From Myxococcales bacterium (GTDB lineage: Bacteria; Myxococcota_A; Polyangia; Polyangiales; Polyangiaceae): 57,399 nt of DNA. The stretch lies in the NCBI GenBank assembly GCA_025351875.1, contig JANXVA010000340.1, forward strand, positions 1 through 57,399, read 5' to 3'. This document shows positions 18,218-26,680 of the stretch, piece after piece. The first letter of the stretch is position 1. The number at the start of each line of letters is the position of its first letter. Below the pieces are notes generated by a model that saw only the letters and a program-made list of their open reading frames with translations, did not search any database and had not been told where the DNA came from. A program made the translations under genes and the position numbers.

Positions 18218-19129
18218 TCAGCGACGAACGACGCGCGTGAGCCATTCGGCGAATGCCGGATCCTCACCTCGCTGCGCGGCGACGAGGCGTGACGTGAGCC
18301 GGGCCGTCACGGGGCCGGGAGCGCTGCCGAGCTCGCGTCCGTCGATCGCGCCGATGGCGGCGATCGGTAGCGACGTCCCGCTGAGGAACGCCTCGTCGGC
18401 GGCGGCGAAGGCCTCGCGTGTGAGCGGAGCCTCGCGGACCTCGATGCCTTCGGCGGCAGCCAGCGCGAGGACGGCGTCCCGCGTGATGCCGGGGAGCACG
18501 CGGCCGAGGGGTGGTGTCCACAGGACGCCCTTCGACACCGCGAACACGTTCGAGATGGGCGACTCGGCGATGAAGCCCTGGTCGTCGAGGAGCACGACGT
18601 CGTCGGCGCCGGCGGCGATCGCACGCTTCCGCGCGAGCATGGGCCCGAGATACGCCGCGGCCACCTTGGCCTCGGGGCTCAGCGCCTCGGGGGCCGCCTT
18701 TCGAGCGTCGTCGAACGTCGCGATCCGGATCGGCGTGGTTCGCGGTGGATCCTGGAGGAGCTGGGCCGCGACCGCGACGTGCGTGCTCGCGTCGCGCGGC
18801 AGCAGGTCGGGCTCGGAAGATGCAAAATACACGGACCAGCGGATGAGGCCTTCGTCGCGGTCCGCAGCGACGACGACGTCGTTTGCAGCCCGAAGCAGGG
18901 CCTCCTCGTCGTAGGCGAGCGCGAGGCCGACGATCTTCGCCGAGCGCACGAAGCGCGCCACGTGCTCACGCGCGCGGAACATCGCGACGCCGAGCTTCAC
19001 CGGGTGGAACGACCCGACGTCGAAGACCAGGCTCCCGCGCTGTGGCGCATGCGCCATCATCGGCATCGTCGCGGCGGCTGAATCGACGAGCGTGCCGTCG
19101 AGCCACAGGAACGGTGCCGTGATCGCCAT
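18218..19129 (-). CDS. Class IV PLP aminotransferase (branched-chain aminotransferase-like)
   Basis: 303 residues of the fold shared by IlvE, D-amino-acid aminotransferase and aminodeoxychorismate lyase. The PLP lysine is Lys155 in SPEAKVAAAY. GFIAESPISNVF carries the conserved Glu189 and Asn that contact the cofactor ring. LSGTSLPIAAI is the late-domain motif typical of branched-chain aminotransferases. It probably swaps amino groups between Val/Leu/Ile and 2-oxoglutarate, but specificity inside class IV is hard to judge by eye. It is a stand-alone gene converging with the hybrid kinase and followed by the TerB-like gene upstream on the same strand. Confidence 0.85.
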   Translation of the reverse strand: MAITAPFLWLDGTLVDSAAATMPMMAHAPQRGSLVFDVGSFHPVKLGVAMFRAREHVARFVRSAKIVGLALAYDEEALLRAANDVVVAADRDEGLIRWSVYFASSEPDLLPRDASTHVAVAAQLLQDPPRTTPIRIATFDDARKAAPEALSPEAKVAAAYLGPMLARKRAIAAGADDVVLLDDQGFIAESPISNVFAVSKGVLWTPPLGRVLPGITRDAVLALAAAEGIEVREAPLTREAFAAADEAFLSGTSLPIAAIGAIDGRELGSAPGPVTARLTSRLVAAQRGEDPAFAEWLTRVVRR

Positions 19130-19159
19130 CGCTCGCCTGCTCGCGGCCGGAGGGCTCTC

Positions 19160-19471
19160 TCAGCCTTCGAGGCCGAGCGCCTTAGAGATGCGCTTCACCA
19201 TGGCCATCTCGAGCGGCGAGAGGCGGCCGTCGGCGGAGGCGGCGTCGACGAGCGAGCTCACGATCGCGCGCTTGTCCTCCTCGGAGGAGTTGACGAGCGC
19301 GGCCTCGGCCTCGTCCCAGCCCACGAGGTCGTGGATGCCGCGGCGCTCCTCGTCCTTCACGCCGAGCTTCTTCATGGCGTTGTCGAGAAACGCGCGCTCG
19401 TTCTCGGTCATGATCCCGTCGGCGGCGAGGACCTTGGAGAGGAGGAGGCACTTCGCGACGCGCGGTTCCAT
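19160..19471 (-). CDS. TerB-like small helical protein
   Basis: 103 residues from ATG 19471, chosen because an 18-codon upstream extension is not domain-like. KVLAADGIMTENERAFLDNA and ASADGRLSPLEMAMVKRIS are two copies of the acidic A-D-G-x-x-x-x-x-E motif found in the TerB/DjlA-N domain, which binds metal in some members. Roles proposed for the family range from tellurite and stress resistance to co-chaperone sensing. It lies between the aminotransferase and the SGNH-hydrolase gene, all on one strand, with short gaps of 20-30 bases. Confidence 0.78.
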   Translation of the reverse strand: MEPRVAKCLLLSKVLAADGIMTENERAFLDNAMKKLGVKDEERRGIHDLVGWDEAEAALVNSSEEDKRAIVSSLVDAASADGRLSPLEMAMVKRISKALGLEG

Positions 19472-19491
19472 GGCGTGAGGGTAGCGCAAAC

Positions 19492-20787
19492 TCACGGCAC
19501 CGCTTCGTCGAAGTGAACGCACCAATCGTAGAGCGTGTAGCCGTTCTGCGAGGGCGTCGTATCCGAGTCACGGAGGTTGCCGTGGGCGCCCGTCTGCAGG
19601 CCTGCGTGGGCCCCGAGGACCCCCGTAAACGCGTAGCGGATCCTGCGATTGCCCGCGGTCGGCTCGGCCGACAGGGTGAGGGTGACGCTGTCGGGGCCCG
19701 CCAGCGCGACGGACGTGATCGTCGGGGTGCCTGGCCCGTCGTCGGCGTACTCGAAGCCCAGGTTTCCCGGGTTCGTCGCGAGCGTCGTGTCGAAGACGAG
19801 CGGCGGCTTCGGCACGAGGAAGCGAACCGTGATCAGCGCGCCGGCCCGCGTCACCGTCTGCGGGCGGAGGGGCTCCCACACGCCCTGCTCGACGACGACC
19901 TTCCGGTACGCGCGCGCGTAGTACTCGCCCATCTGGCGGTAGCCCTCGTTCGTCAAATGCACGCCGTCGGGGCCGTACTGGAACGCATAGCGAGGGCCGA
20001 CGACGATCACCCTGCCCGGATACTCGACGTGCGCGCGGAGCTGGGCGAGCGGGATGGGGCTCGTGGGGTCGTACTCCGTCCAGCTCGAGTACTGGGTGTT
20101 GAAGAGGGGGATCGTGCCTGTCTGGCCGGTCATCGCCTCGATGTCCGTCTCGAAGTCGTGCTGCCACTCCGCGAGATCGGCGGCGAGATGCGTGTTCTTG
20201 TCGACGTGATCGCCTCCGCCGTCGGCGGAGGTGATCGCGGTGACGTCGTAGGCAAGACTGCTCGTGCGTGCGATCGACCGCGCGGCCGTGACCTGCGCGA
20301 GGGTCACGGCGTACGCCGGGTTGCCCTTCTTCATGAGGCGGTACGGCGCGCCGCCCACGGCGTGAACGCTGACGAGCATGTCGTGAGCGCCGCCGGCCGC
20401 GCGCGTCAGCTTCGTCACCTGATTCGCAAAGCTGCTCGACATCGTCTCGACGTTGCGCTCGACGAGCGGAACGAATGCGCTGAGGCCGGTCTCGCCGGCG
20501 AGGACGCCGGTGCCGAACATTCGGTTCTGGTACGGCTGCGACGCAGAGAGGGGAGGCGTCCCGCCGTACCCGGACGCGAGGCTCTGTCCGGTCCCGATCA
20601 CATGGTGGAGCGAGCCGGTGATCGTCCTGGCATCAGGCGCTGCGTCTCCCGTGGTGCTCGTTGCCGTGGGCAGCGCGGGCGGCGGCGCGGGAGCGGCGCT
20701 CGGCACGGACTCGCTCCCGGCCGACCGGCTGCACGCCACGAGCGCGCATAGAACGATTGTCGCGAGGGACGTCCCGCGCCCGCTCAT
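19492..20787 (-). CDS. SGNH/sialate O-acetylesterase-like lipoprotein
   Basis: 431 residues. The signal peptide ends in a lipobox LVACS (Cys19), followed by an Ala/Pro/Thr linker. The catalytic core reads VIGTGQSLASGYGG (block I, probable Ser nucleophile), VSVHAVGGAPY, and DGVHLTNEGYRQMGE, which supplies the Asp-His pair. This is the carbohydrate-esterase/SASA style of SGNH hydrolase. About 130 C-terminal residues look like a beta-sandwich add-on. The likely job is removal of acyl groups from glycans at or outside the outer membrane. Its ATG overlaps the carbonic-anhydrase stop by four bases, so translation is coupled. Confidence 0.82.
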   Translation of the reverse strand: MSGRGTSLATIVLCALVACSRSAGSESVPSAAPAPPPALPTATSTTGDAAPDARTITGSLHHVIGTGQSLASGYGGTPPLSASQPYQNRMFGTGVLAGETGLSAFVPLVERNVETMSSSFANQVTKLTRAAGGAHDMLVSVHAVGGAPYRLMKKGNPAYAVTLAQVTAARSIARTSSLAYDVTAITSADGGGDHVDKNTHLAADLAEWQHDFETDIEAMTGQTGTIPLFNTQYSSWTEYDPTSPIPLAQLRAHVEYPGRVIVVGPRYAFQYGPDGVHLTNEGYRQMGEYYARAYRKVVVEQGVWEPLRPQTVTRAGALITVRFLVPKPPLVFDTTLATNPGNLGFEYADDGPGTPTITSVALAGPDSVTLTLSAEPTAGNRRIRYAFTGVLGAHAGLQTGAHGNLRDSDTTPSQNGYTLYDWCVHFDEAVP

Positions 20788-21410
20788 TGGGCCCGGATCG
20801 CCTTGAATTCGCCTTCCTCGGGCTCGTAATCGAAGACGGCGCCGGACGAGATGTCGAACACCCAGCCGTTCACGTGGAGCGTGCCGGCCTCGAGGCGGCG
20901 CGCGACGAACGGATAGTCGCGGAGGTTCTCGAGCTGCGCGAGGACGTTCTCCTCGACCGCGGCGGTGACGCGAGCCTCGGCGGAGAGATGGCCGTAGCCG
21001 CGCGCAAGGATCTCGCGGACGCGTGTCGTCTGGGTGAGCCACTTGCGCACGAAGGGGAGGTTCTCCATCGTCTCCGGGTTGAGGATTGCGTTCATCGCAC
21101 CGCACTGGGTGTGCCCGCAGATGATGATGTTCTCGACCTGAAGGACCTCGACCGCGTACTCGATGGCGGCCGCGGTGCCGCCGGGCAGATCCGCGGTCGG
21201 CACGACGTTTCCGACGTTGCGGACGATGAACAGATCGCCGGGCGGCGAACCGGTGATGAGGTTCGGGTCGACGCGCGAGTCCGAGCACGTGATGAACAAC
21301 GTCTCGGGTTTCTGCCCGGTCTCCGCGAGCGCTTCGAACAGCTCGCGATGCTTCGAGAAGAACCCCTGTTGAAACGTGTGGATGCCCTTTACGAGCTTCT
21401 CCATCGGCAT
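20784..21410 (-). CDS. Beta-class carbonic anhydrase
   Basis: 208 residues from ATG 21410 (another ATG at 21404 is possible). Zinc ligands and the catalytic dyad are all present: CSDSRVDP gives Cys42 and the Asp44-Arg46 pair, and GHTQCGAM gives His100 and Cys103. It hydrates CO2 to bicarbonate in the cytoplasm, supplying carboxylases and buffering pH. The downstream SGNH lipoprotein gene begins inside its stop codon. The 96 bases upstream separate it from the divergent AAA+ regulator gene and should hold both promoters. Confidence 0.94.
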   Translation of the reverse strand: MPMEKLVKGIHTFQQGFFSKHRELFEALAETGQKPETLFITCSDSRVDPNLITGSPPGDLFIVRNVGNVVPTADLPGGTAAAIEYAVEVLQVENIIICGHTQCGAMNAILNPETMENLPFVRKWLTQTTRVREILARGYGHLSAEARVTAAVEENVLAQLENLRDYPFVARRLEAGTLHVNGWVFDISSGAVFDYEPEEGEFKAIRAQ

Positions 21411-21506
21411 GGCGCCCGAGACCCTAGGACGAGCGCGGCCCGTGAACAAGCCGCGGCTTGCCGCGGGTGCCCATTACCTCCAAGGCGTGGCATTCTGCAC
21501 CCTCCC

Positions 21507-23039
21507 ATGGGCGATCCCGTCAACCGCCGCGCCGGAGCCTCGACGACGACGCTCGTCACGGACAGCGAGCGCGTGCCCAACATGAAGGGCCCAGCCGCAG
21601 AGGTCACCACGTTCGTCATCGCGTGGTCGGCAGCCGAGCCCGAGCGCATCGGCGAGGTGGCGATCATTCCCGACTTCGGGACGGCCCAGGAGCTCGGACG
21701 CGGACCGGGCGAACCCGGCGACGCTCGCCTCCGCTTCTTCCGCCAGCGCCCCGCGTCGATGATCGAGGGGCCGTCGCTCGTGTCCCCGGGGCTGTCCCGG
21801 CAGCAGCTGCTCGTCATCCCGATGGAGGGCGGCGTACGGATCGAACGGGTCGGCCAGTGCGCCCTCGAGGTGAACGGCCAGCGCGTCGACTCCGCCGAGG
21901 TCGTGTCGGGCGACGTGATCGTCCTGAAGCGCGAGCTCGTTCTCTTCTGCACGCGGCGCCCGGCGTACGTTTCACCGCCCCGCCTTTTTCCGGCGACGAG
22001 CTGGGGGCCCTTCGGCGAAGCGGACGCGGTCGGCATCCTCGGCGAGTCTCCTCATGTGTGGCGCCTGCGCGAGAGCATCGCGTTTGCAGCGAAGGCCAAC
22101 ACCCACGTGATGCTCCTCGGCGAGAGCGGAACGGGCAAGGAGCTGGCGGCGCACGCGATCCACAAGCTCTCGTCACGCGGCGAGCGCACGTTCGTCGCGC
22201 GCAACGCCGCGACGCTCCCGAGCGGTCTCATCGACGCCGAGCTGTTCGGCAACGCGAAGAACTACCCGAACCCGGGGATGCCCGATCGCCCTGGCCTCAT
22301 CGGCGAAGCCGACGGCGGGAGCCTCTTCCTCGACGAGATCGGCGAGCTCCCCGTCGAGCTCCAGGCCCACCTGCTGCGCGTGCTCGACTCGGACGGCGAG
22401 TACCAGCGCCTCGGCGAGGGGACGACCCGGCGCTCGCGCCTCCGCATCATCGCGGCGACGAATCGCGACATCGGCGCGTTGAAGCACGATTTTGCGGCAC
22501 GGTTCACGGCGCGGGTCGATCTCCCGGCGCTCGGCATGCGTCGCGAGGACGTGCCGCTGCTCGCGCGCCATCTCCTCTTGCGCGCGGCGAAGAAGAGCCC
22601 GGAGATCGCCGGCCACTTCATCGCGCAGACGGCGGCAGGCCACGAGTACCCGCGCATCCATCCGACCCTCGTGCAGCACCTCTTGCAGCGGCGCTACACG
22701 GCGAACATCCGCGAGCTCGACGCGATGCTCTGGCGCGCGATGTCCGAGAGCCACGGCGACGTCATCGAGGCACCCCCGGAGCTCCGCGCGGCAAGCGTGA
22801 TCTCCGGGATGCCTCCGCGCGCGTCGTCACCGGCCCCTGCGAGCGCGAACGACAGCCAGCAGATCGGTGTCATCCCGCCCGAGTCGAGGCCCGAGCCTGG
22901 CGCCGACGAGATCCGCGGCGCGCTGAGGCAGGCGGACGGCCGCGTCGCCGAGGCCGCGCGCACACTGGGCCTCTCGAGCCGCTACGCGCTCTACCGTTTG
23001 CTCAAGAAGCACGGCATCGACCCCGACGCTCCGCTCTAG
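21507..23039 (+). CDS. FHA-AAA+-Fis transcriptional regulator lacking the GAFTGA loop
   Basis: 510 residues. Residues about 45-150 form a forkhead-associated-like domain (LGRGP, SPGLSRQQL, VNGQRV, SGDVIVL). A central AAA+ domain of the sigma-54 activator type follows: Walker A GESGTGKE at 205-212 and Walker B GGSLFLDEIG. The C-terminus is a Fis-type helix-turn-helix (VAEAARTLGLSSRYALYRLL). After ELFG the sequence reads NAKNYPNPGMPDRPG where ELFGHEKGAFTGA is standard, so the sigma-54 contact loop is absent. It may regulate through another sigma factor. FHA input suggests control by Ser/Thr kinases. The stop overlaps the convergent peptidase gene by four bases. Confidence 0.88.
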   Translation: MGDPVNRRAGASTTTLVTDSERVPNMKGPAAEVTTFVIAWSAAEPERIGEVAIIPDFGTAQELGRGPGEPGDARLRFFRQRPASMIEGPSLVSPGLSRQQLLVIPMEGGVRIERVGQCALEVNGQRVDSAEVVSGDVIVLKRELVLFCTRRPAYVSPPRLFPATSWGPFGEADAVGILGESPHVWRLRESIAFAAKANTHVMLLGESGTGKELAAHAIHKLSSRGERTFVARNAATLPSGLIDAELFGNAKNYPNPGMPDRPGLIGEADGGSLFLDEIGELPVELQAHLLRVLDSDGEYQRLGEGTTRRSRLRIIAATNRDIGALKHDFAARFTARVDLPALGMRREDVPLLARHLLLRAAKKSPEIAGHFIAQTAAGHEYPRIHPTLVQHLLQRRYTANIRELDAMLWRAMSESHGDVIEAPPELRAASVISGMPPRASSPAPASANDSQQIGVIPPESRPEPGADEIRGALRQADGRVAEAARTLGLSSRYALYRLLKKHGIDPDAPL

Positions 23040-24121
23040 CGGCGCTTGCGGCGGAGGAGCGCGGCGAGGCCGAGGGCGAGGCCGAGCGTTCCGCTGAAGC
23101 TGCTCAGCGGGCTACGCGGAGACGCGCTGCAGCCCGCGTTCGCGGTCGGCTCGTCCGTCGTCGTCGCCGACTGCTTCCTCTTGCTCACCGGAACGTCGGG
23201 GAGCGAGTTCGTCTCGCCCGGCGCGTCGCCCGCGCTCCCGAGGCCGTCGGAAGGAGAGCCCGTGCTCGTCGGCGTGGAGGTTGCGTCCGGCGTGGTCGCG
23301 GCATCGGCCGCATCCGGCTCGTCGTGGATGTGGTCGTCGTCGGCCGGGTCGCCCGTCGCCGCGTCACCCTGGTAATCGCCCGCGTCCACCGTGGTCGTTC
23401 CGGAGTCGTGTGCGGCTGCGTCGGTGCGCGTGCCGCTGTCGCGCGCGGACGCGTCGCCCGTGCTGGTCGACGCGTCGCCGTCGGTGTCGTCCGTCATGTT
23501 CGCGAACCACGGCGTGCCGAGCGCGGCGGCCTCGGTCGTGATCTCGACGTGGATGTGATCGACGTGAGGATTGGGGCCGCCGTACGCCCCGTCGTTGGTC
23601 CCGTTCGCGCGCCAGATCGAGCGATCCCAGATGACGAGCTGCACGCCGATCTGCTGCGAGTGCGTGACGAGCCAGTTCGCGACCTTGTCGCCCTGGCCAT
23701 TGTCGGCGCTCCCGCTCGCGGTGGGGATGAACACGTCGAGCGCGCGGCCCGTGCCGTGGACGCTCATGCGCGACGAGTCGGCGGTGTTGCGGCGGCATGC
23801 GTATCCGCCGACCGACGTGACGACCGAGAAGTGAGTGAGGAGGAACTCCCCGAGCTTGTGTCCGCCCGGCAGCAGCTTGCCGCCGCATGCCCCGCTGCCA
23901 GTCCACTTCGGTGCATCGTCGTACGCGACGCGGACGGTCTTACCGACGTCGCGTACGTCGCTCGGAAGTGCCCAGCGCCCGCTCTCGGCCAGGGCCGATT
24001 CGCTGCTCGACGAGGAGCTCTCGCCGGGGGCCGAACAGGCGGCCGCGACGGCCACGAAGACCGCGAGACCGACGAGGGCGATCCAGCTCCGGGCTCGCCC
24101 GAGATCCAGCTGGGGGACCAC
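23036..24121 (-). CDS. M15-like peptidase-fold lipoprotein with MYXO-CTERM-like tail
   Basis: 361 residues from the GTG at 24121, chosen because the signal peptide (ALVGLAVFVAVAAACS, lipobox Cys29) then lies at the N-terminus. An ATG at 24247 is in frame but adds 42 residues before it and leaves only 11 bases to the divergent S1 gene. A D-Ala-D-Ala carboxypeptidase-like core has MSVHGTGRALDVFIP and PHVDHIHVEI, the likely zinc ligands. An Asp/Thr/Ala-rich spacer of about 130 residues follows. The C-terminus, NAGCSASPRSP then a hydrophobic stretch and RRKRR, has the form of a MYXO-CTERM sorting signal. It probably acts on, or binds, cell-wall peptides at the envelope. Confidence 0.77.
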   Translation of the reverse strand: MVPQLDLGRARSWIALVGLAVFVAVAAACSAPGESSSSSSESALAESGRWALPSDVRDVGKTVRVAYDDAPKWTGSGACGGKLLPGGHKLGEFLLTHFSVVTSVGGYACRRNTADSSRMSVHGTGRALDVFIPTASGSADNGQGDKVANWLVTHSQQIGVQLVIWDRSIWRANGTNDGAYGGPNPHVDHIHVEITTEAAALGTPWFANMTDDTDGDASTSTGDASARDSGTRTDAAAHDSGTTTVDAGDYQGDAATGDPADDDHIHDEPDAADAATTPDATSTPTSTGSPSDGLGSAGDAPGETNSLPDVPVSKRKQSATTTDEPTANAGCSASPRSPLSSFSGTLGLALGLAALLRRKRR

Positions 24122-24258
24122 CTCGGACCACCGATTCCCCCAAAAACCGCGAGTTTCCGCGCCTTTGCTCGAATCCGGGGTGAGGTGTCGTTGGTCCACG
24201 TACAAGGTACGAGCAGGGTTCGTGCCGGGTCGGCCCGTGCTAGACACGAGGCCCCGTA

Positions 24259-25713
24259 ATGACGACCGAAAAAGAAGACTCCTTCGCCGCCATGTTCGAG
24301 CAGCAGCCCGTCGCGCCGCGGAAGCGCCGCGCGATCCGCATCGGGGATCGGCTCGACGCGATCGTCATCCAGGTCGGGCGCGATGCGGTGTTCGTCGAGC
24401 TCGATGGAAAGCAGCAGGCTTTCCTCGAGGCCGCCGAGCTCCGCGACGACGACGGCACCATCAACGTGAAGGTCGGCGACAAGATCTCCGCGAACGTCGT
24501 CGAGATCAACGACGAGCAGGGCGTCGTCCGCCTCGGTCGCTCGCTCGGCAAGCCGGGGAGCGTCGCCGCGCTCGAGATGGCGAAGGCCTCGGGCCTCCCC
24601 GTCGACGGAAAGATCACCGGCGTGAACAAGGGCGGCCTCGAGGTCGAGGTCGGCGGCGCGCGCGCCTTCTGTCCGATGTCGCAGGTCGATGCGCGCCGGA
24701 TCGAGGAAGAGGACGCGAAGGCCATGATCGGCCAGACCCTCAAGTTCATGGTCACCGACGTGCGTGACGGCGGAAAGAGCGTCGTCCTCTCCCGCAAGAA
24801 CCTCCTCGCTCGCGAGGCGAGCGAGTCGGCCACGCGTGCGCTCAGCGACATCGTCCCCGGCGCCGTCCTGCGCGGCACCGTCACGGGCGTTCGCGACTTC
24901 GGCGCGTTCGTCGACCTCGGCGGCATCGAAGGGCTGATCCCGCGCTCGGAGGTCTCTCACGATCGCAGCGCTGCGATCAGCTCGTCGCTGAAGCCCGGCG
25001 ACGCAGTCGAGGTCTCGGTCCTCGAGGTGAAGGACGTCGAGCCCTCGCGCCCCGGTGCACCGACGAAGAAGATCACGCTCTCGCTCAAGGCGCTCGCCGC
25101 CGACCCGTGGGCGGAGCTCGACATCGCCGAGGGCCGCGTCATCAAGGGCACCGTCGTTCGCATCACGGAGTTCGGGCGCTTCATCCGCCTCGCGCCCGCC
25201 GTCGAGGGGCTGCTCCACATCTCGGAGCTCGGCAAGAACGCGAAGGGTGACGAGGGCGAGGAGCTCCTCGTCGTCGTGAAGAAGGTCGATCGCGCGGCGA
25301 AGAAGATATCCCTCGTCCCCGCGCCCGAAGGCGCCGAGGCGGGAACGACCCTCGCGACGGGCGGCGCAGGCGTCTCGATCAAGGTGAACAGCGTGGTCAC
25401 CGGCGTCGTCGAGCGCATCGAGACCTACGGCGTGTTCGTTCAGGTCGACGGCACCAAGGGCCGCGCCGGCCGCGGCCTCGTCCCGCAGGCGGAGCTCGGC
25501 GTGCCGCGCGGCACGGACCTCCGCAAGTCGTTCCCCGAAGGAACGAAGCTCACCTGCAAGGTCCTCGAGACCGGTGAGGGCCGCCTCCGCCTCTCCGTCA
25601 AGGGAGCGAAGGATGCCGAGGAGCGCGCCGACTTCGAGGCCGCGCGCGGCAAGGCGCAGGTCCCGGCTTCGCTCGGCACGTTCGCGGATCTCCTCAAGGG
25701 CCGGAAGCTCTAG
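24259..25713 (+). CDS. Multi-S1-domain RNA-binding protein (RpsA-like)
   Basis: 484 residues with five S1/OB repeats at roughly 27-95, 112-178, 195-280, 290-360 and 385-460. The third is the most canonical (GVRDFGAFVDLGGIEGLIPRSEV, then a typical LSLK end) and the fourth also matches (ITEFGRFIRLAPAVEGLLHISEL). Ribosomal protein S1 carries four to six such domains and holds mRNA on the 30S subunit. This one may be S1 itself or a paralogue; an N-terminal ribosome-docking repeat is not obvious. An AGGAG directly at its stop serves as ribosome-binding site of the next small gene. Confidence 0.87.
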   Translation: MTTEKEDSFAAMFEQQPVAPRKRRAIRIGDRLDAIVIQVGRDAVFVELDGKQQAFLEAAELRDDDGTINVKVGDKISANVVEINDEQGVVRLGRSLGKPGSVAALEMAKASGLPVDGKITGVNKGGLEVEVGGARAFCPMSQVDARRIEEEDAKAMIGQTLKFMVTDVRDGGKSVVLSRKNLLAREASESATRALSDIVPGAVLRGTVTGVRDFGAFVDLGGIEGLIPRSEVSHDRSAAISSSLKPGDAVEVSVLEVKDVEPSRPGAPTKKITLSLKALAADPWAELDIAEGRVIKGTVVRITEFGRFIRLAPAVEGLLHISELGKNAKGDEGEELLVVVKKVDRAAKKISLVPAPEGAEAGTTLATGGAGVSIKVNSVVTGVVERIETYGVFVQVDGTKGRAGRGLVPQAELGVPRGTDLRKSFPEGTKLTCKVLETGEGRLRLSVKGAKDAEERADFEAARGKAQVPASLGTFADLLKGRKL

Positions 25714-25724
25714 GAGCGATCTCG

Positions 25725-26024
25725 ATGTCGATGTCGACCGACAAGAAAGACACGGACGCGCTGCGTGAGCACCTCGAGCGCTTCTCGGAGCTCGGTGAGC
25801 GCCACCTGTTCCGGTTTCGCGACGGCCGATCGTTCGAAGGCTGGGTCGTCGAGGTAGGGGAGGAGGACCTCCTCGTCACGTCCGCCGGCCCGGGCGCGTC
25901 GGAGGAGGAGTTCCCGATCCCGTTCGTGGACATCGACCCGACGACGCTCGCCTACGTCGACAAGGCCGGTACGCGGATCCCGTTCGCTCCGGTGCGCGCG
26001 CCGGAAGCGTCGGGAGCTTCGTGA
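25725..26024 (+). CDS. Small acidic protein, possibly Sm-like RNA-binding
   Basis: 99 residues. AGGAG overlapping the upstream stop gives a good ribosome-binding site for ATG 25725; a second ATG six bases on is possible. The core FRFRDGRSFEGWVVEVGEED followed by LLVTS and a PFVDID end resembles the strand pattern of an Sm/LSm barrel. The resemblance is by eye only. Co-transcription with the five-S1 protein suggests a joint role in RNA handling. The gene is probably real given spacing and codon use, but I cannot name the family. Confidence 0.65.
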   Translation: MSMSTDKKDTDALREHLERFSELGERHLFRFRDGRSFEGWVVEVGEEDLLVTSAGPGASEEEFPIPFVDIDPTTLAYVDKAGTRIPFAPVRAPEASGAS

Positions 26025-26039
26025 ACGCCTGAGCGACGC

Positions 26040-26576
26040 TCACTGGTTTCGTTTGATGACGTGGAAGCCGAACGGCGTCTCCACGGCGCCGCTCGACTGG
26101 TCCACCGCGAGCGCGAAGGCTGCATCGCTGAACGGCTTCGCCATCGCCGCGCGCTTGAACTTGCCGACGCTTCCCTGGCGCTCCTTCGCGGCCGGATCGT
26201 CCGAGTACTCGGCGACGAGCGCGCTGAAATCGGCGCCGGACTTCGCCTTCTCGGCGACCTCTTCGGCGCGCTTCTTCGCTTCGGTCTTCGTGCGCGTGAC
26301 GCCCTTCGGGGCCTTCTCGGCGCCCTTGTACGCGACGAGGACGTGCTGCGCGGCGACCGTCTCCGGTACGACCGGAGCAGCCGAGGCGGAGGCGGTGGGG
26401 GCGGAGGGCGCCGACGTCGCGCTTGCCAACGGGCTCGCGGTCGCGCTTGCGGCAGGCGCGGACGACGCAGCCTGGCCCGATTTGTCATCGCACGCGGACG
26501 TCGTCGCTGCGATCGAGAGGTGCGCACCGATCACCAGCGCGCTCATGAACGAGCCCGATCTGCCGCGATTGTTCAT
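26040..26576 (-). CDS. Parvulin-type peptidyl-prolyl isomerase lipoprotein
   Basis: 178 residues from ATG 26576, which sits just before the signal peptide; an ATG at 26627 would add 17 unneeded residues. The signal ends at TTSACDD (Cys29, lipobox) and is followed by an Ala/Ser/Thr/Pro linker of about 50 residues. The parvulin domain shows AAQHVLVAYKGA, AKSGADFSALVAEYSDDP, QGSVGKFKRAAMAKPFSDAA and the closing TPFGFHVIKR. It would act as a folding helper for envelope proteins, like PpiD, PrsA or SurA relatives. It is divergent from the metallophosphoesterase gene, about 100 bases apart. Confidence 0.9.
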   Translation of the reverse strand: MNNRGRSGSFMSALVIGAHLSIAATTSACDDKSGQAASSAPAASATASPLASATSAPSAPTASASAAPVVPETVAAQHVLVAYKGAEKAPKGVTRTKTEAKKRAEEVAEKAKSGADFSALVAEYSDDPAAKERQGSVGKFKRAAMAKPFSDAAFALAVDQSSGAVETPFGFHVIKRNQ

Positions 26577-26680
26577 CGACCAACCGTTTACTACAGCTCG
26601 CACGATGTCGGCAGCGCGACGTGTCACGACCCCATGACCGAAGGATGACGGTGTCGTGTGCGCCGGCCGTTCAGGATCCT

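Noticed and set aside
24122..24247. N-terminal 42-residue extension of the M15-like lipoprotein from ATG 24247
   Set aside because: It would place a signal peptide internally and leave only 11 bases between divergent starts; the GTG at 24121 gives a normal lipoprotein signal.
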